This document shows positions 46,069 to 54,205 of a stretch of 64,000 bases of DNA, in pieces (position 1 is the stretch's first letter; the number at the start of each line of letters is the position of its first letter). A program made the position numbers and the translations under genes. The stretch comes from Mycolicibacterium mucogenicum DSM 44124. GTDB taxonomy: Bacteria; Actinomycetota; Actinomycetes; Mycobacteriales; Mycobacteriaceae. The stretch spans positions 3,906,001 through 3,970,000 of the forward strand of contig NZ_CP062008.1 in the NCBI RefSeq assembly GCF_005670685.2, in the 5' to 3' direction. The notes under the pieces are model-generated. The model was not told the origin of the DNA. It searched no databases and saw only the letters and a list, made by a program, of their open reading frames with translations.

Positions 46069-47531
46069 AGCCAACTGAAAGCATCCGCCCGATCCCGGCC
46101 GGCGAGATCACCGACTGGGCCGACGAGGCCGATGTCGTGATCGCCGGGTATGGCGTAGCCGGCGCGGCAGCCGCGGTCGAGGCGGCCCGCGCCGGGGCTG
46201 ACGTACTGGTGCTGGAACGCACCGGGTCCTGGGGCGGTGCCGCCTCGATGGCGGGCGGTTTCATCTACCTGGGCGGCGGCACCGACATCCAAAAGGCCTG
46301 TGGCTTCGAAGATTCGGTCGACAACATGGCTGCGTTTCTGAATGCGGCCATGGGTCCAGGCGCAGACGCCACGCGCATCGCCGATTACTGCACGGGCAGC
46401 GTCGCGCACTTCGATTGGCTCGTGGGCTGCGGGGTGCCGTTCAAGGCCGAGTTCTTCGGCGAGCCCGGCTGGGAGCCGATGGGCGATCAGGGGCTCATGT
46501 ACAGCGGCGGCGAGAACTCCTATCCGTTCAACACCATCGCCACACCGGCGCCGCGCGGGCATGTGCCGCAGATGCAGAACAAGAAGCAGGGCGAATCCAG
46601 CGCGGGCTTCATGCTGATGAAAGGCCTCGTCGACACCGCGACCGGGGCCGGTGCCCGTTCGCTGTACGACGTCCGGGTGCAGTCGCTGATCACCGAGTCC
46701 GACGGCCGCGTGGTCGGCATCCGGACCCGGCGTTACGGCACGACGATGGACATCCGGGCGCGCCGTGGAGTGGTCCTGGCCACCGGCAGTTTCGCCTACA
46801 ACGACGCCATGGTCGCCCAGTACGCGCCCCGCATCGCCGGACGGCCGGCTGCCTCGATCGAGCAGCACGACGGACAGGCCATCCGGATGGCGCAGGCTGT
46901 CGGCGCCGACCTGGCCCACATGGACGCCACCGAGGTCGCCCTGTTCATCGACCCCCAGCAGTTGGTGCGGGGAATTCTGGTGAACGAACGGGGTCAGCGT
47001 TATGTCGCCGAGGACACCTATCCCGGCCGGGCCGGCCAGCTGACGCTGTACCACCAGAACAACACCGCTTATCTGATCATCGACGGCGACGCCCAAGAGG
47101 AGGCGATGGCTTCGGTGACGCCACAGCTGATGATGCGGCCGCCCACATGGGTCGCCGACACCGTCGCCGATCTGGAGGCCGAGATCGGGCTACCGCCGAA
47201 CTCCTTGCAGGCCACCGTCGATGCCTATAACGAGGGGGCGGCCCGCGGCGAAGATCCGCTCTTGCACAAGAAGGCGCAGTGGCTCAAGCCGATCAAGTCC
47301 CCGGTGGGCGCCATCGACCTTCGCGACAGCACCGGCGGATTCACGCTCGGCGGCCTGCACACCACGCTCGACGCCGAGGTACTCCATGTCAGCGGCGAAC
47401 CCATTCCGGGCCTGTTCGCGGCCGGACGCTGCACCGCGGGCCTCGCCGCATGGGGCTATGCCAGCGGGGTGTCTCTCGGCGACGGCAGCTTCTACGGTCG
47501 CCGCGCCGGCCGCGCCGCAGCCCGCGGGTAG
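46065..47531 (+). CDS. FAD-dependent dehydrogenase, KstD/fumarate-reductase family
   Basis: A 488-aa flavoprotein with the N-terminal FAD motif VVIAGYGVAGAAAAVEAARAGADVLVLER, GGAASMAGGFIYLGGG and C-terminal FAAGRCTAGLAAWGYASGVSLGDGSFYGRRAG. The family includes 3-ketosteroid-delta1-dehydrogenases and related flavin ene-dehydrogenases. The active-site tyrosines of true KstD cannot be confirmed by eye. Co-translation with the HsaC-like gene argues for a role in ring dehydrogenation or aromatisation of the same substrate. Confidence 0.85.
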   Translation: MKPTESIRPIPAGEITDWADEADVVIAGYGVAGAAAAVEAARAGADVLVLERTGSWGGAASMAGGFIYLGGGTDIQKACGFEDSVDNMAAFLNAAMGPGADATRIADYCTGSVAHFDWLVGCGVPFKAEFFGEPGWEPMGDQGLMYSGGENSYPFNTIATPAPRGHVPQMQNKKQGESSAGFMLMKGLVDTATGAGARSLYDVRVQSLITESDGRVVGIRTRRYGTTMDIRARRGVVLATGSFAYNDAMVAQYAPRIAGRPAASIEQHDGQAIRMAQAVGADLAHMDATEVALFIDPQQLVRGILVNERGQRYVAEDTYPGRAGQLTLYHQNNTAYLIIDGDAQEEAMASVTPQLMMRPPTWVADTVADLEAEIGLPPNSLQATVDAYNEGAARGEDPLLHKKAQWLKPIKSPVGAIDLRDSTGGFTLGGLHTTLDAEVLHVSGEPIPGLFAAGRCTAGLAAWGYASGVSLGDGSFYGRRAGRAAARG

Positions 47532-47542
47532 CAGCTTCCGAA

Positions 47543-47977
47543 CTACATCTGCACGAGGTCGAACGGATAGGTCAATGTGCCCGCGGGCGCTCCGTCGCAG
47601 CCGGTGGCGAACGATGATGACAGTGTGCCGGACATGGTGGTCGCATCCCACGAATAGGTATCCCGGGTCGGTATCACCGGGCCGTAATAGACATCGCCGC
47701 AACGCAATCCATCCGGCACATCAATGGTGAGCGTCAGCCGTCCGTCGTGAAGATGCGCGTCGCCCTGGTAGGGAAAGGCCCTCGCCACCGGTTGTGGAAT
47801 CGCCTGAACGTGAACGCAGTCGCCCTGACAACTCGACAGCGCCCATAGCCAGGTGTGAAAGTCATGCCGGCCGGAGATTCTGACTTCGAAGTTCCCGTGG
47901 CGGATATCCGCGTGCGCCAGCGGCATCGCCGTCCATGCGGCGGCGACCAACGCCATGGCCGAGATGGTTGATTTCAT
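47543..47977 (-). CDS. Small exported protein of unknown function
   Basis: A 144-aa protein with signal peptide MKSTISAMALVAAAWTAMPLAHAD. The mature part has four cysteines (SSCQGDCVHV, LRCGDVYYG, TGCDGAP) and predicted beta strands (NFEVRISGRHDFHTWLWALSSC, GRLTLTIDVPDG, YSWDATTMSGTLSSSF). ATG 47977 is preferred, with GGCAGGT upstream, over a longer frame. It resembles other mycobacterial exported proteins with DxWxW-type strands, but I cannot name the family. It is divergent from the second iclR gene and shares motif B. Confidence 0.7.
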   Translation of the reverse strand: MKSTISAMALVAAAWTAMPLAHADIRHGNFEVRISGRHDFHTWLWALSSCQGDCVHVQAIPQPVARAFPYQGDAHLHDGRLTLTIDVPDGLRCGDVYYGPVIPTRDTYSWDATTMSGTLSSSFATGCDGAPAGTLTYPFDLVQM

Positions 47978-48094
47978 ACCTGCCCTTGCCGACGCGCCTG
48001 CCGGATCAGACGCCACCGGCAGCACCGGCCAGACGTGGCTGTGATCCCTTTACCAGCAAGAAGTTACGGGGCACCGGTCCCGGGATGGGACGAA

Positions 48095-48111
48095 TATCCG
48101 CTGAGCGGGCA
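48095..48111 (+). promoter_or_regulatory. Island operator-like motif, site B
   Basis: TATCCGCTGAGCGGGCA, centred at 48103, between the divergent exported-protein gene and iclR copy 2. It shares TCCGCTGAGCGGG with site A. It lies about 33 bp before the predicted -35 of iclR copy 2. Confidence 0.62.
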
Positions 48112-48135
48112 TCCTTCGAACTCAAACCACAGTGT

Positions 48136-48188
48136 GTGACAGCGCGCACACTGTATGGTAAAAATAGTCATAGTCCTTTTTTGACTAT
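48136..48188 (+). promoter_or_regulatory. Promoter/operator block shared by the two iclR genes, copy 2
   Basis: GTGACA (48136-48141), 17-bp spacer, TAAAAA (48159-48164), then the 34-bp element 48155-48188 from ATGGTAAAAA to TTTTGACTAT. An inner perfect repeat ATAGTC (48170-48175) and GACTAT (48183-48188) lies over the predicted transcript start, a position fitting repression. Copy 1 is at 38954-39006. Confidence 0.65.
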
Positions 48189-48207
48189 CGACCTCTGGGA
48201 GCGCCTC

Positions 48208-49026
48208 ATGACAACGACCGTCGTGAACCGCGGCGAAACGCCGATCGCCGCCATTGACCGGATGTCCCTGGTGCTGGATGCCTTCGACGGCAAGACACCG
48301 CTGACGATGGTGCAGATCGTGCACCGCACCGGTCTTCCGCGTTCATCTGTGCACCGCATGCTCGAGCGACTTGTGCACCTGCGCTGGCTCCGGCGGGAAG
48401 GTTTCGACTACGAACTCGGGACCCGCTTGGTCGAGCTGGGGTCGTTGGCCCTGCATCAGGGCCGCATTCACCAGGCCGCGCTGCCCCTCCTGCGCAGTCT
48501 GCAGCGGGCCACGGGCTTGGTAGTACATCTGGCTGTCCTCGACGGCTCCGATGTCATCTGTCTTGAGAGAATCGGCGATCACCTGACTGATCTCGTCCAC
48601 ACCTCGGTCGGCAATCGCGTACCGGCGCACTGTACTGCGCTGGGAAAGGCCATCCTTGCCGAAAGCGACTGCACGGAAGTCGATTTCAGCAGGCGCCAAA
48701 CTCGTTTCTCCATTACCGGCGCCCAGCAATTGGCGGTCGAACTGGCGAAGACTCGCGAACGTGGCGTGGCGTTCGACCGCGAGGAATCACTACTGGGGAT
48801 CGGCTGCGTGGCGGCAGCCATCGGACTGCCCGGTCAGCCGCTCGCGGCGGTATCCGTGTGCGGGCCGATCGACCGGATCACGCTGGATCAGCGGCTGGCC
48901 GCGCCGGTGCGGATCACCGCGTCCCGCATCTGGCGCAACATGGAATTCGGCCCGCACCAAGGTGGTTCGCGGTCGCTGCAGGCAGTTCACCGCCGGTCGT
49001 CGGTGAGCCGCTGGGCGACTCCGTAG
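48208..49026 (+). CDS. IclR family transcriptional regulator, copy 2
   Basis: A 272-aa paralogue of the regulator at 38088. The winged helix reads MSLVLDAFDGKTPLTMVQIVHRTGLPRSSVHRMLERLVHLRWL and the effector domain GLVVHLAVLDGSDVICLERIGDHL and VPAHCTALGKAILAE. ATG 48208 is the first start after the predicted promoter. Long near-identical stretches and a shared promoter block suggest a duplication within the island. The 3' end overlaps the convergent OYE-type gene by 40 bp. One of the two regulators is the best candidate for recognising the island motif, but this is inference. Confidence 0.93.
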   Translation: MTTTVVNRGETPIAAIDRMSLVLDAFDGKTPLTMVQIVHRTGLPRSSVHRMLERLVHLRWLRREGFDYELGTRLVELGSLALHQGRIHQAALPLLRSLQRATGLVVHLAVLDGSDVICLERIGDHLTDLVHTSVGNRVPAHCTALGKAILAESDCTEVDFSRRQTRFSITGAQQLAVELAKTRERGVAFDREESLLGIGCVAAAIGLPGQPLAAVSVCGPIDRITLDQRLAAPVRITASRIWRNMEFGPHQGGSRSLQAVHRRSSVSRWATP

Positions 49027-50198
49027 CGTTGGTCGGGGTCGAGGACGCAATGGGTGCGCCCGAACACGGTCACCATGCACTTGTTGTTGTGGGTGCAACG
49101 GCTGCGTGAATCCGGCTCCGTGATCATGGTGTTCACCCGGTCGGGTTCACGAAGCAGCGCCCGCCCCATGGCGAAGAAATCGAACCCTTCCCGCATGCCG
49201 GTCTCGATGTGTTCACGGTCGGTAATGCCGCCCAACAGAACGAGTTTGGTGTTCTTCATCAGCGGGACGAATTGCCGAGCGGCGTCGAGCATGTACAAGT
49301 CCCGGTAGGCGTACCTGCCCATCGCTTGCTTGCCGAACAGCCGGATGGCGGGGCGCAGCGCGGTGGGCATCACTTTCGAAAACTCTCTGGCCGGCACATC
49401 GCCACGGAACAGATACATCGGTTTGTAGACCGAGGAACCTTGGGTCAGCTCGATGGCATCAAGCGTGGCGTCGGCATCGAGGAGTTGTGCCGTGCGCAGT
49501 GCTTCGTCGATCCAGATGCTGCCGGGTAAACCGTCATCCATGTCCAGCTTGGCGATCACCGCGATCTGGCCGCCGACAACTGTCCGGACGTGTTGAGCGA
49601 TCTCACGAACCAGTCGAGACCGGTTGTCGATCGACCCACCGTACCCATCTGTACGGCGGTTGATGAGCGGACTCAGGAACGAGCTGGGCAGGTACAGGTG
49701 GCCGAAATGAAGCTCGACCGCGTCGAAGCCGGCATCCACCGCGATGCGGGCGGCTGCCCCGAACTGCCGGATGACGGTCTGGATTTCCGCGACGCTGATC
49801 GCGCGGCAGTACGCGAAAGACGTCGGGTTGATGAACCTGCTCGGTGCCATGGCGGTCACACCGGTGAGCTTTTTCGGCGCCACAACTCCGGCATGGCCAA
49901 GTTGCGCCGAGATCGCTGCGCCTGCTTCGTGAACTGCGTCTGTCAGCCGACGCAGGCCGGGCAGGTTTGCCGCACTCATGACGATCTGCCCCGGGGCACT
50001 AGCAGCTTGCGGCGAAACGCAGCAGTAGGCGACGGTGGTCATGCCCACCCCGCCGGCGGCGAAGGCGCGGTGAAAGGCGATCAGTTCGTCCGTGACCGCG
50101 CCGTCGGGCGAGCGCCCCTCCGAGGTCGCCGCTTTGATGATTCGATTCCGCAGCACCACCGGTCCGAGCTGCGCAGGTTCAAAGGGGTTGTCGCCCAT
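48987..50198 (-). CDS. NADH:flavin oxidoreductase (old yellow enzyme family)
   Basis: A 403-aa FMN-dependent TIM-barrel reductase. Visible signatures are FEPAQLGPVVLRNRIIKAATSEG, FDAVELHFGHLYLPSSFLSPLINRRTDGYGGSIDNRSRLVREI and the FMN end loop DFFAMGRALLREPD. The CTHNNKCMVTVFGRTHC segment recalls the 4Fe-4S cysteine region of larger relatives. ATG 50198 is preferred over ATG 50222 because motif H then sits exactly 50 bp upstream, mirrored with the divergent gene at 50298. The enzyme may reduce an activated C=C in the ring system. Confidence 0.86.
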   Translation of the reverse strand: MGDNPFEPAQLGPVVLRNRIIKAATSEGRSPDGAVTDELIAFHRAFAAGGVGMTTVAYCCVSPQAASAPGQIVMSAANLPGLRRLTDAVHEAGAAISAQLGHAGVVAPKKLTGVTAMAPSRFINPTSFAYCRAISVAEIQTVIRQFGAAARIAVDAGFDAVELHFGHLYLPSSFLSPLINRRTDGYGGSIDNRSRLVREIAQHVRTVVGGQIAVIAKLDMDDGLPGSIWIDEALRTAQLLDADATLDAIELTQGSSVYKPMYLFRGDVPAREFSKVMPTALRPAIRLFGKQAMGRYAYRDLYMLDAARQFVPLMKNTKLVLLGGITDREHIETGMREGFDFFAMGRALLREPDRVNTMITEPDSRSRCTHNNKCMVTVFGRTHCVLDPDQRYGVAQRLTDDRR

Positions 50199-50239
50199 GG
50201 GATCACCATTGCCGCCCATCACCGGGGAGCAAAGATCCG

Positions 50240-50256
50240 TTCCCGGTAACCGGGAA
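50240..50256. promoter_or_regulatory. Island operator-like motif, site H (perfect palindrome)
   Basis: TTCCCGGTAACCGGGAA is a perfect odd palindrome centred at 50248. It is exactly midway between the divergent starts: 50 bp from ATG 50298 and 50 bp from ATG 50198. It is the most symmetrical site of the family. Confidence 0.72.
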
Positions 50257-50285
50257 GAGGCGGACCGCGCAACGCCCTCTGCGCC

Positions 50286-50291
50286 TAGCCT
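50286..50291 (+). promoter_or_regulatory. Leaderless -10 element TAGCCT
   Basis: TAGCCT ends 6 nt before ATG 50298, matching the hexamers at 3518 and 22130. It places motif H at about -42 to -58 from the predicted transcript start. Confidence 0.55.
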
Positions 50292-50297
50292 CTACCC

Positions 50298-51287
50298 ATG
50301 GACGAAGTGTTCGTCATCGACCGGGTGGTCACCGCGCCCGGGTGCGCCCAGAAGTTCATCGACGCCTATCTGGCCGGCTACGCCCCCGGCGCCATCGAAC
50401 GGGGCATGACGATGTGGGACATCCTGGTCAGTCCACCGATCTGGTTCGACGACCGAACCAACGTCGTCACCATCACCTGGTCCCTGCCCAGCCCGCAGGC
50501 GTGGTGGCAGATGACATGGCAGGGTCGCGGCGATCCAGCACTGGCACAGTGGTGGGACAGCGTGGCCGGCCTCATTGTCGAACGCAACCGCAGCGTGGCC
50601 GCGTCTCCTGAAAATGTGGCGCCCGCAGGTGATGTCGTGGCACTGCAACCACAGGCGCCCGCGGCGGGCGGTACCGTCGGCGTGACGCGCCTGATCGACG
50701 CCGACGAATCCGGTCGGGTACGAATCCTGGAGAACTTGCGCGCGGCAGCCCGCGACAGCGGCGCACTCGCGTACGTGGTTGAACCGACGCTACCGGGCTC
50801 ACGCAATGGTGGCGACATCCTGGTCCATCTGCGTTTCGCAGACCAGACTTCTTGGCAACAAAGCTCTTTCGACAGCGCTCTGGCCGATCCGGCGATCACC
50901 CACGTCAACGGCGCGACTTATCGTGGCACCCCGACACGCACCGGCAGCGGCGCCGTGTACCGAGCGCTACTGCTGCGCGTCGATCCAGACGTCGACGAAA
51001 ACACCGTTGCCGACTTCGAACGCGAATTGGCTTCGATGCCCCGATATGTGTCGACCATCGCGGCGTGGCAGCTCAGTCGCGTCGACACCGCCATCGGTAC
51101 CAGCCCGTGGACGCACGTGTTCGAGCAGGAATTCACCGACGTCGACGGGCTGATGGGGCCGTACCTGATGCACCCTATTCATTGGGCGGTCGTCGACCGC
51201 TGGTTCGACCCGGAAACCACCGACGTGATCATCCGAGATCGCTTGTGCCACAGCTTCTGTGAGCTGACCACGCCGGTGCTGCGCTGA
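50298..51287 (+). CDS. Dimeric alpha/beta barrel (Dabb-like) protein of unknown function
   Basis: A 329-aa protein that appears to hold two or three ferredoxin-like alpha+beta repeats. The N-terminal part is VFVIDRVVTAPGCAQKFIDAYL and VTITWSLPSPQAWWQMTWQ; the C-terminal part is TIAAWQLSRVDTAIGTSPWTHVFEQEFTDVDGLMGPYLMHPIHWAVVDRWFDPE, which has the Dabb stress-responsive pattern. No catalytic residues can be assigned. Dabb-fold proteins in catabolic clusters can be cyclases, isomerases or decarboxylases. It is divergent from the OYE homologue and shares motif H. Confidence 0.72.
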   Translation: MDEVFVIDRVVTAPGCAQKFIDAYLAGYAPGAIERGMTMWDILVSPPIWFDDRTNVVTITWSLPSPQAWWQMTWQGRGDPALAQWWDSVAGLIVERNRSVAASPENVAPAGDVVALQPQAPAAGGTVGVTRLIDADESGRVRILENLRAAARDSGALAYVVEPTLPGSRNGGDILVHLRFADQTSWQQSSFDSALADPAITHVNGATYRGTPTRTGSGAVYRALLLRVDPDVDENTVADFERELASMPRYVSTIAAWQLSRVDTAIGTSPWTHVFEQEFTDVDGLMGPYLMHPIHWAVVDRWFDPETTDVIIRDRLCHSFCELTTPVLR

Positions 51288-51295
51288 CGGGGCCG

Positions 51296-52183
51296 CTAAA
51301 CCCCGGCGGGCAGGATGTTCGGATTGGCCGATGCCGGCGGTTGCAGCGGCGGCAGAACGGACCTGCCATCCAGCGAGTGCACCGGCAATTGTTGGGACCA
51401 TGGGTAGTGCAAGCTGAACGCCACCAGGCCCGTCCGCTCCGCGGCGGGCGCGTGGCACATGGCCAGCACCGTCTCTGCCAGATATTCGACCGGCTCGGTG
51501 GGAAACGATTCGGGAATGAGCGCAGCGGCGCCCGGGGTACGCACCGCAGTGGACGGACCCACACAGTTGACGGCGATGTTCGTGTCGACCAACTCGGCTG
51601 CCACCCCTTGGGTGAACCGGTGCAGAGCCGCCTTGCACGATGCGTAGATGACATCGCCGGCGGTCTTGTTGTAGTCCCGATACGGCCGCGCCGGGGCCAC
51701 CCCGGTAACCGAGCCGATGTTGACGATCCAGCCCGCACCCTGGCTTCTCATACACGGTACAACGGCTTTCGTCAGGGCGAACGGGATGCGCAGGTAGTGG
51801 TCGATTGTCCGGTCGAAGGTTGCCATCGGCATGTCCTCGATCACGGCATAGTCGGCGAAACCGGCGTTGTTGACCAAGATGTCGATGCGCCCCGTCTGTT
51901 CCAGGACCGCCTCGACAAGGCCGTCACGAGCGTCGGGGTCTTCGAGATCCGCCGGCACGCCGAAGGCCGAACCGCCGGCGTGTTCGATGAGCCGTACGGT
52001 TTCCTGGATGCTGCCCGGGATCAGCTCACTCACGCCGGCGCGCACCGACGCTGACGGACCATGGCCGCGCGCGGTGACCGCGACTGTGGCGCCTTCGGCC
52101 GCCAGCCGCTGCGCGATTGCCCGTCCGATCCCCCGGCTACTACCCGTCACGAGTGCGGTCTTACCGGCCAAGAGCCTTGTCAT
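51296..52183 (-). CDS. Short-chain dehydrogenase/reductase
   Basis: A 295-aa SDR with TGSSRGIGRAIAQRLAAEGATVAVTARG (NADP-type Arg), ILVNNAGFADY, IGSVTGV and the catalytic YASCK. The C-terminal extension after VAFSLHYPW is longer than average and proline-rich. Its ATG overlaps the BVMO stop by 4 bp, so the two are co-translated. A ketone-alcohol conversion next to a Baeyer-Villiger step is chemically sensible. Confidence 0.85.
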   Translation of the reverse strand: MTRLLAGKTALVTGSSRGIGRAIAQRLAAEGATVAVTARGHGPSASVRAGVSELIPGSIQETVRLIEHAGGSAFGVPADLEDPDARDGLVEAVLEQTGRIDILVNNAGFADYAVIEDMPMATFDRTIDHYLRIPFALTKAVVPCMRSQGAGWIVNIGSVTGVAPARPYRDYNKTAGDVIYASCKAALHRFTQGVAAELVDTNIAVNCVGPSTAVRTPGAAALIPESFPTEPVEYLAETVLAMCHAPAAERTGLVAFSLHYPWSQQLPVHSLDGRSVLPPLQPPASANPNILPAGV

Positions 52184-54102
52184 TGCAGGATGAAGTCTTC
52201 CTCGATGGGTGCCCGGTGCTGACGCCACAGGTCGACCAGTCGATACGGTGTGGCCACCACGACGCGCCCTGAATCGGACCGGTAGTAGGTGTGGGCGTTG
52301 GGCGTATGGCACCACACGGTGCCGCGCATCGTCTCGTCGATGCCCTCGACGTACTCGTCGTACGCGGTGCGCGTGACCTCCATGGTCTGCACGCCCCGCA
52401 GCGCCATCAGCTGCAGACACTCGATGATGTAGTGCGCCATCACCTCCATCGAGAAGTTGGCGCCCGCGCCGTGGCCGGGGCTGTAATTCGGTGCTGACGT
52501 GATGAACAGGTTGGGGAAGCCCGGGACCGTGCCACCTCGGTAGGCACGCGGGCTGTCGCCCCATTCATCGGACAGCGCCCGGCCGTCGCGACCGCGGATG
52601 TCGATCGTCGACAGGAAGTCCAGGTGGTAGCCGGTGGCGTAGATGATGACGTCGAGGTCGATTTGTCGGCCGTCGTGCGTGACAATCCCATCAGCGTTCA
52701 CCGCGGCCGGCTCACTGGCTTCGACGTCGACGTGATCACGGGTCAACGCGGCGTAGTAGCCGCCGGGGTCGCGGATGATCCGCTTGCCGTACGGGGCGAA
52801 ATCGGGCGTGACTTTGCGGGCCAATTCTGTTCCGGCGCCGAACATCTGGTTGATGTAGTCCGTGCACATCTGCAACAGCACGTCGTTGGCGGGCGAGATC
52901 GACAAATGGTTCTTGGACCACTCCGGGTCCTGCAGGATGACCGGGTAGTTGTTGTCCGCGGTGGCCCAGTACGACTTGACCCGGTTCCACATGGCGTAGA
53001 ACGGCAGCACCCGCCCCAGGGAGCGGCGATGTTCGGGGACGTCGTCGGACAACCGCTTGCGGGGAGCGACCCAATGAGGCTGCCGCTGGAACACGGTGAG
53101 GTGTTCGACCTGGTCGACGCAGGCATCGACAATCTGCACCGCGGTGCAGCCGGCACCGATGATCGCCACCTTCTTGCCCGTCAGGTCTAGTGCGGGATCC
53201 CACTGCGCCGAGTGAATACTGATGCCGCCGAAGCTCTCCCGGCCCGTCAGATCGGGAAAGCGGGGACGATTCAGGTAGCCGGCCGCGGTTACGACGACGC
53301 CGGCATGGTCAACCGTCGTGCTTCCGTCGGCGCCGCGCGAATGAATCTGCCACTGCTGACGACCTTCATCCCACCGCAACGCCTCCACCTCGGTGCCGAA
53401 CCGGATGTGCTTGCGCAGCTCGTGCTTGTCCGCGAGCGCGACGAGATAAGCCTGGTACTCGGCGCCCTGCGGGTAGTAGCTGGACCATTCCGGGTTCACT
53501 TCACGCGACAGCGAGTAGTAGGCCGACGGGGTGTCAACGCCGATGCCCGGGTACGTGGTGGTCAGCCACGTACCCCCGACTTCGCTGTTGCGGTCGAAAA
53601 TCTGAAACTGGACGCCCTCCTCGGCAGCCGCCAGTGCTACCGCGATGCCGGCCAACCCGGCCCCGATGATGGCCATGGAAGTGGTCTGGGGAATCGGCAC
53701 CGTGCGCGGCAGCGTGGGTTGCGACGGGCGGAAACCACCCTGCTCGATCAGCAGGTCGACGAATTCGTCATCTACCGGACCGCCCACCGCCAGCGGCAGC
53801 ACCCGGGTGAACAGGTCGCGGTCTGCGCCGGCCGCGTCCTCGGGCCGGAAGTCGACAAGCGCAGTGCTGATCTCGCCGACCAGCGCGTGCATGGTTTCGG
53901 GATCGGTGGTCCCCGCCCGCTCAGGCGGGTCCGGCACGTGATCGATCTTGGGGGCGTACCGATCGACGACCGATGCATCACCGGTCATCTGTGCGAGCAC
54001 AGCGACGAGGACACCGGGATCTGCCTGCATCAGGTGTGCACGCAGGGCGTCAGGGTCAGCAGCGCTGGCTACAGGTGAGGACGATTCGGTCGCGGCGGTC
54101 AT
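52180..54102 (-). CDS. Flavin-containing Baeyer-Villiger monooxygenase
   Basis: A 640-aa class B flavoprotein monooxygenase. FAD motif IIGAGLAG lies at about 146-152, the BVMO fingerprint FGGISIHSAQW at 291-301 (FxGxxxHxxxW), and the NADPH motif IIGAGCTA at about 315-321. An N-terminal extension of some 140 residues precedes the FAD domain, as in large BVMOs acting on bulky cyclic ketones. It would turn a cyclic ketone into a lactone. A -10 GATACT at 54115-54110 ends 7 nt before the ATG, so the mRNA may be leaderless. Confidence 0.92.
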   Translation of the reverse strand: MTAATESSSPVASAADPDALRAHLMQADPGVLVAVLAQMTGDASVVDRYAPKIDHVPDPPERAGTTDPETMHALVGEISTALVDFRPEDAAGADRDLFTRVLPLAVGGPVDDEFVDLLIEQGGFRPSQPTLPRTVPIPQTTSMAIIGAGLAGIAVALAAAEEGVQFQIFDRNSEVGGTWLTTTYPGIGVDTPSAYYSLSREVNPEWSSYYPQGAEYQAYLVALADKHELRKHIRFGTEVEALRWDEGRQQWQIHSRGADGSTTVDHAGVVVTAAGYLNRPRFPDLTGRESFGGISIHSAQWDPALDLTGKKVAIIGAGCTAVQIVDACVDQVEHLTVFQRQPHWVAPRKRLSDDVPEHRRSLGRVLPFYAMWNRVKSYWATADNNYPVILQDPEWSKNHLSISPANDVLLQMCTDYINQMFGAGTELARKVTPDFAPYGKRIIRDPGGYYAALTRDHVDVEASEPAAVNADGIVTHDGRQIDLDVIIYATGYHLDFLSTIDIRGRDGRALSDEWGDSPRAYRGGTVPGFPNLFITSAPNYSPGHGAGANFSMEVMAHYIIECLQLMALRGVQTMEVTRTAYDEYVEGIDETMRGTVWCHTPNAHTYYRSDSGRVVVATPYRLVDLWRQHRAPIEEDFILQ

Positions 54103-54145
54103 GCAATCGAGTATCGAAGGGACCGCCCTTTCGCCGCCGCTGCTT

Positions 54146-54162
54146 TGACCTCTGAGCGGGAT
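54146..54162 (+). promoter_or_regulatory. Island operator-like motif, site D
   Basis: TGACCTCTGAGCGGGAT, centred at 54154. It is exactly 52 bp from both divergent start codons (54102 and 54206). TACGTT (54193-54198) and GATACT (54115-54110, minus) are the -10 candidates, each 7 nt from its start codon. Confidence 0.6.
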
Positions 54163-54205
54163 ACGATCCTGCGAGCAACTCGGTGCGCTACATACGTTTC
54201 ACCGC

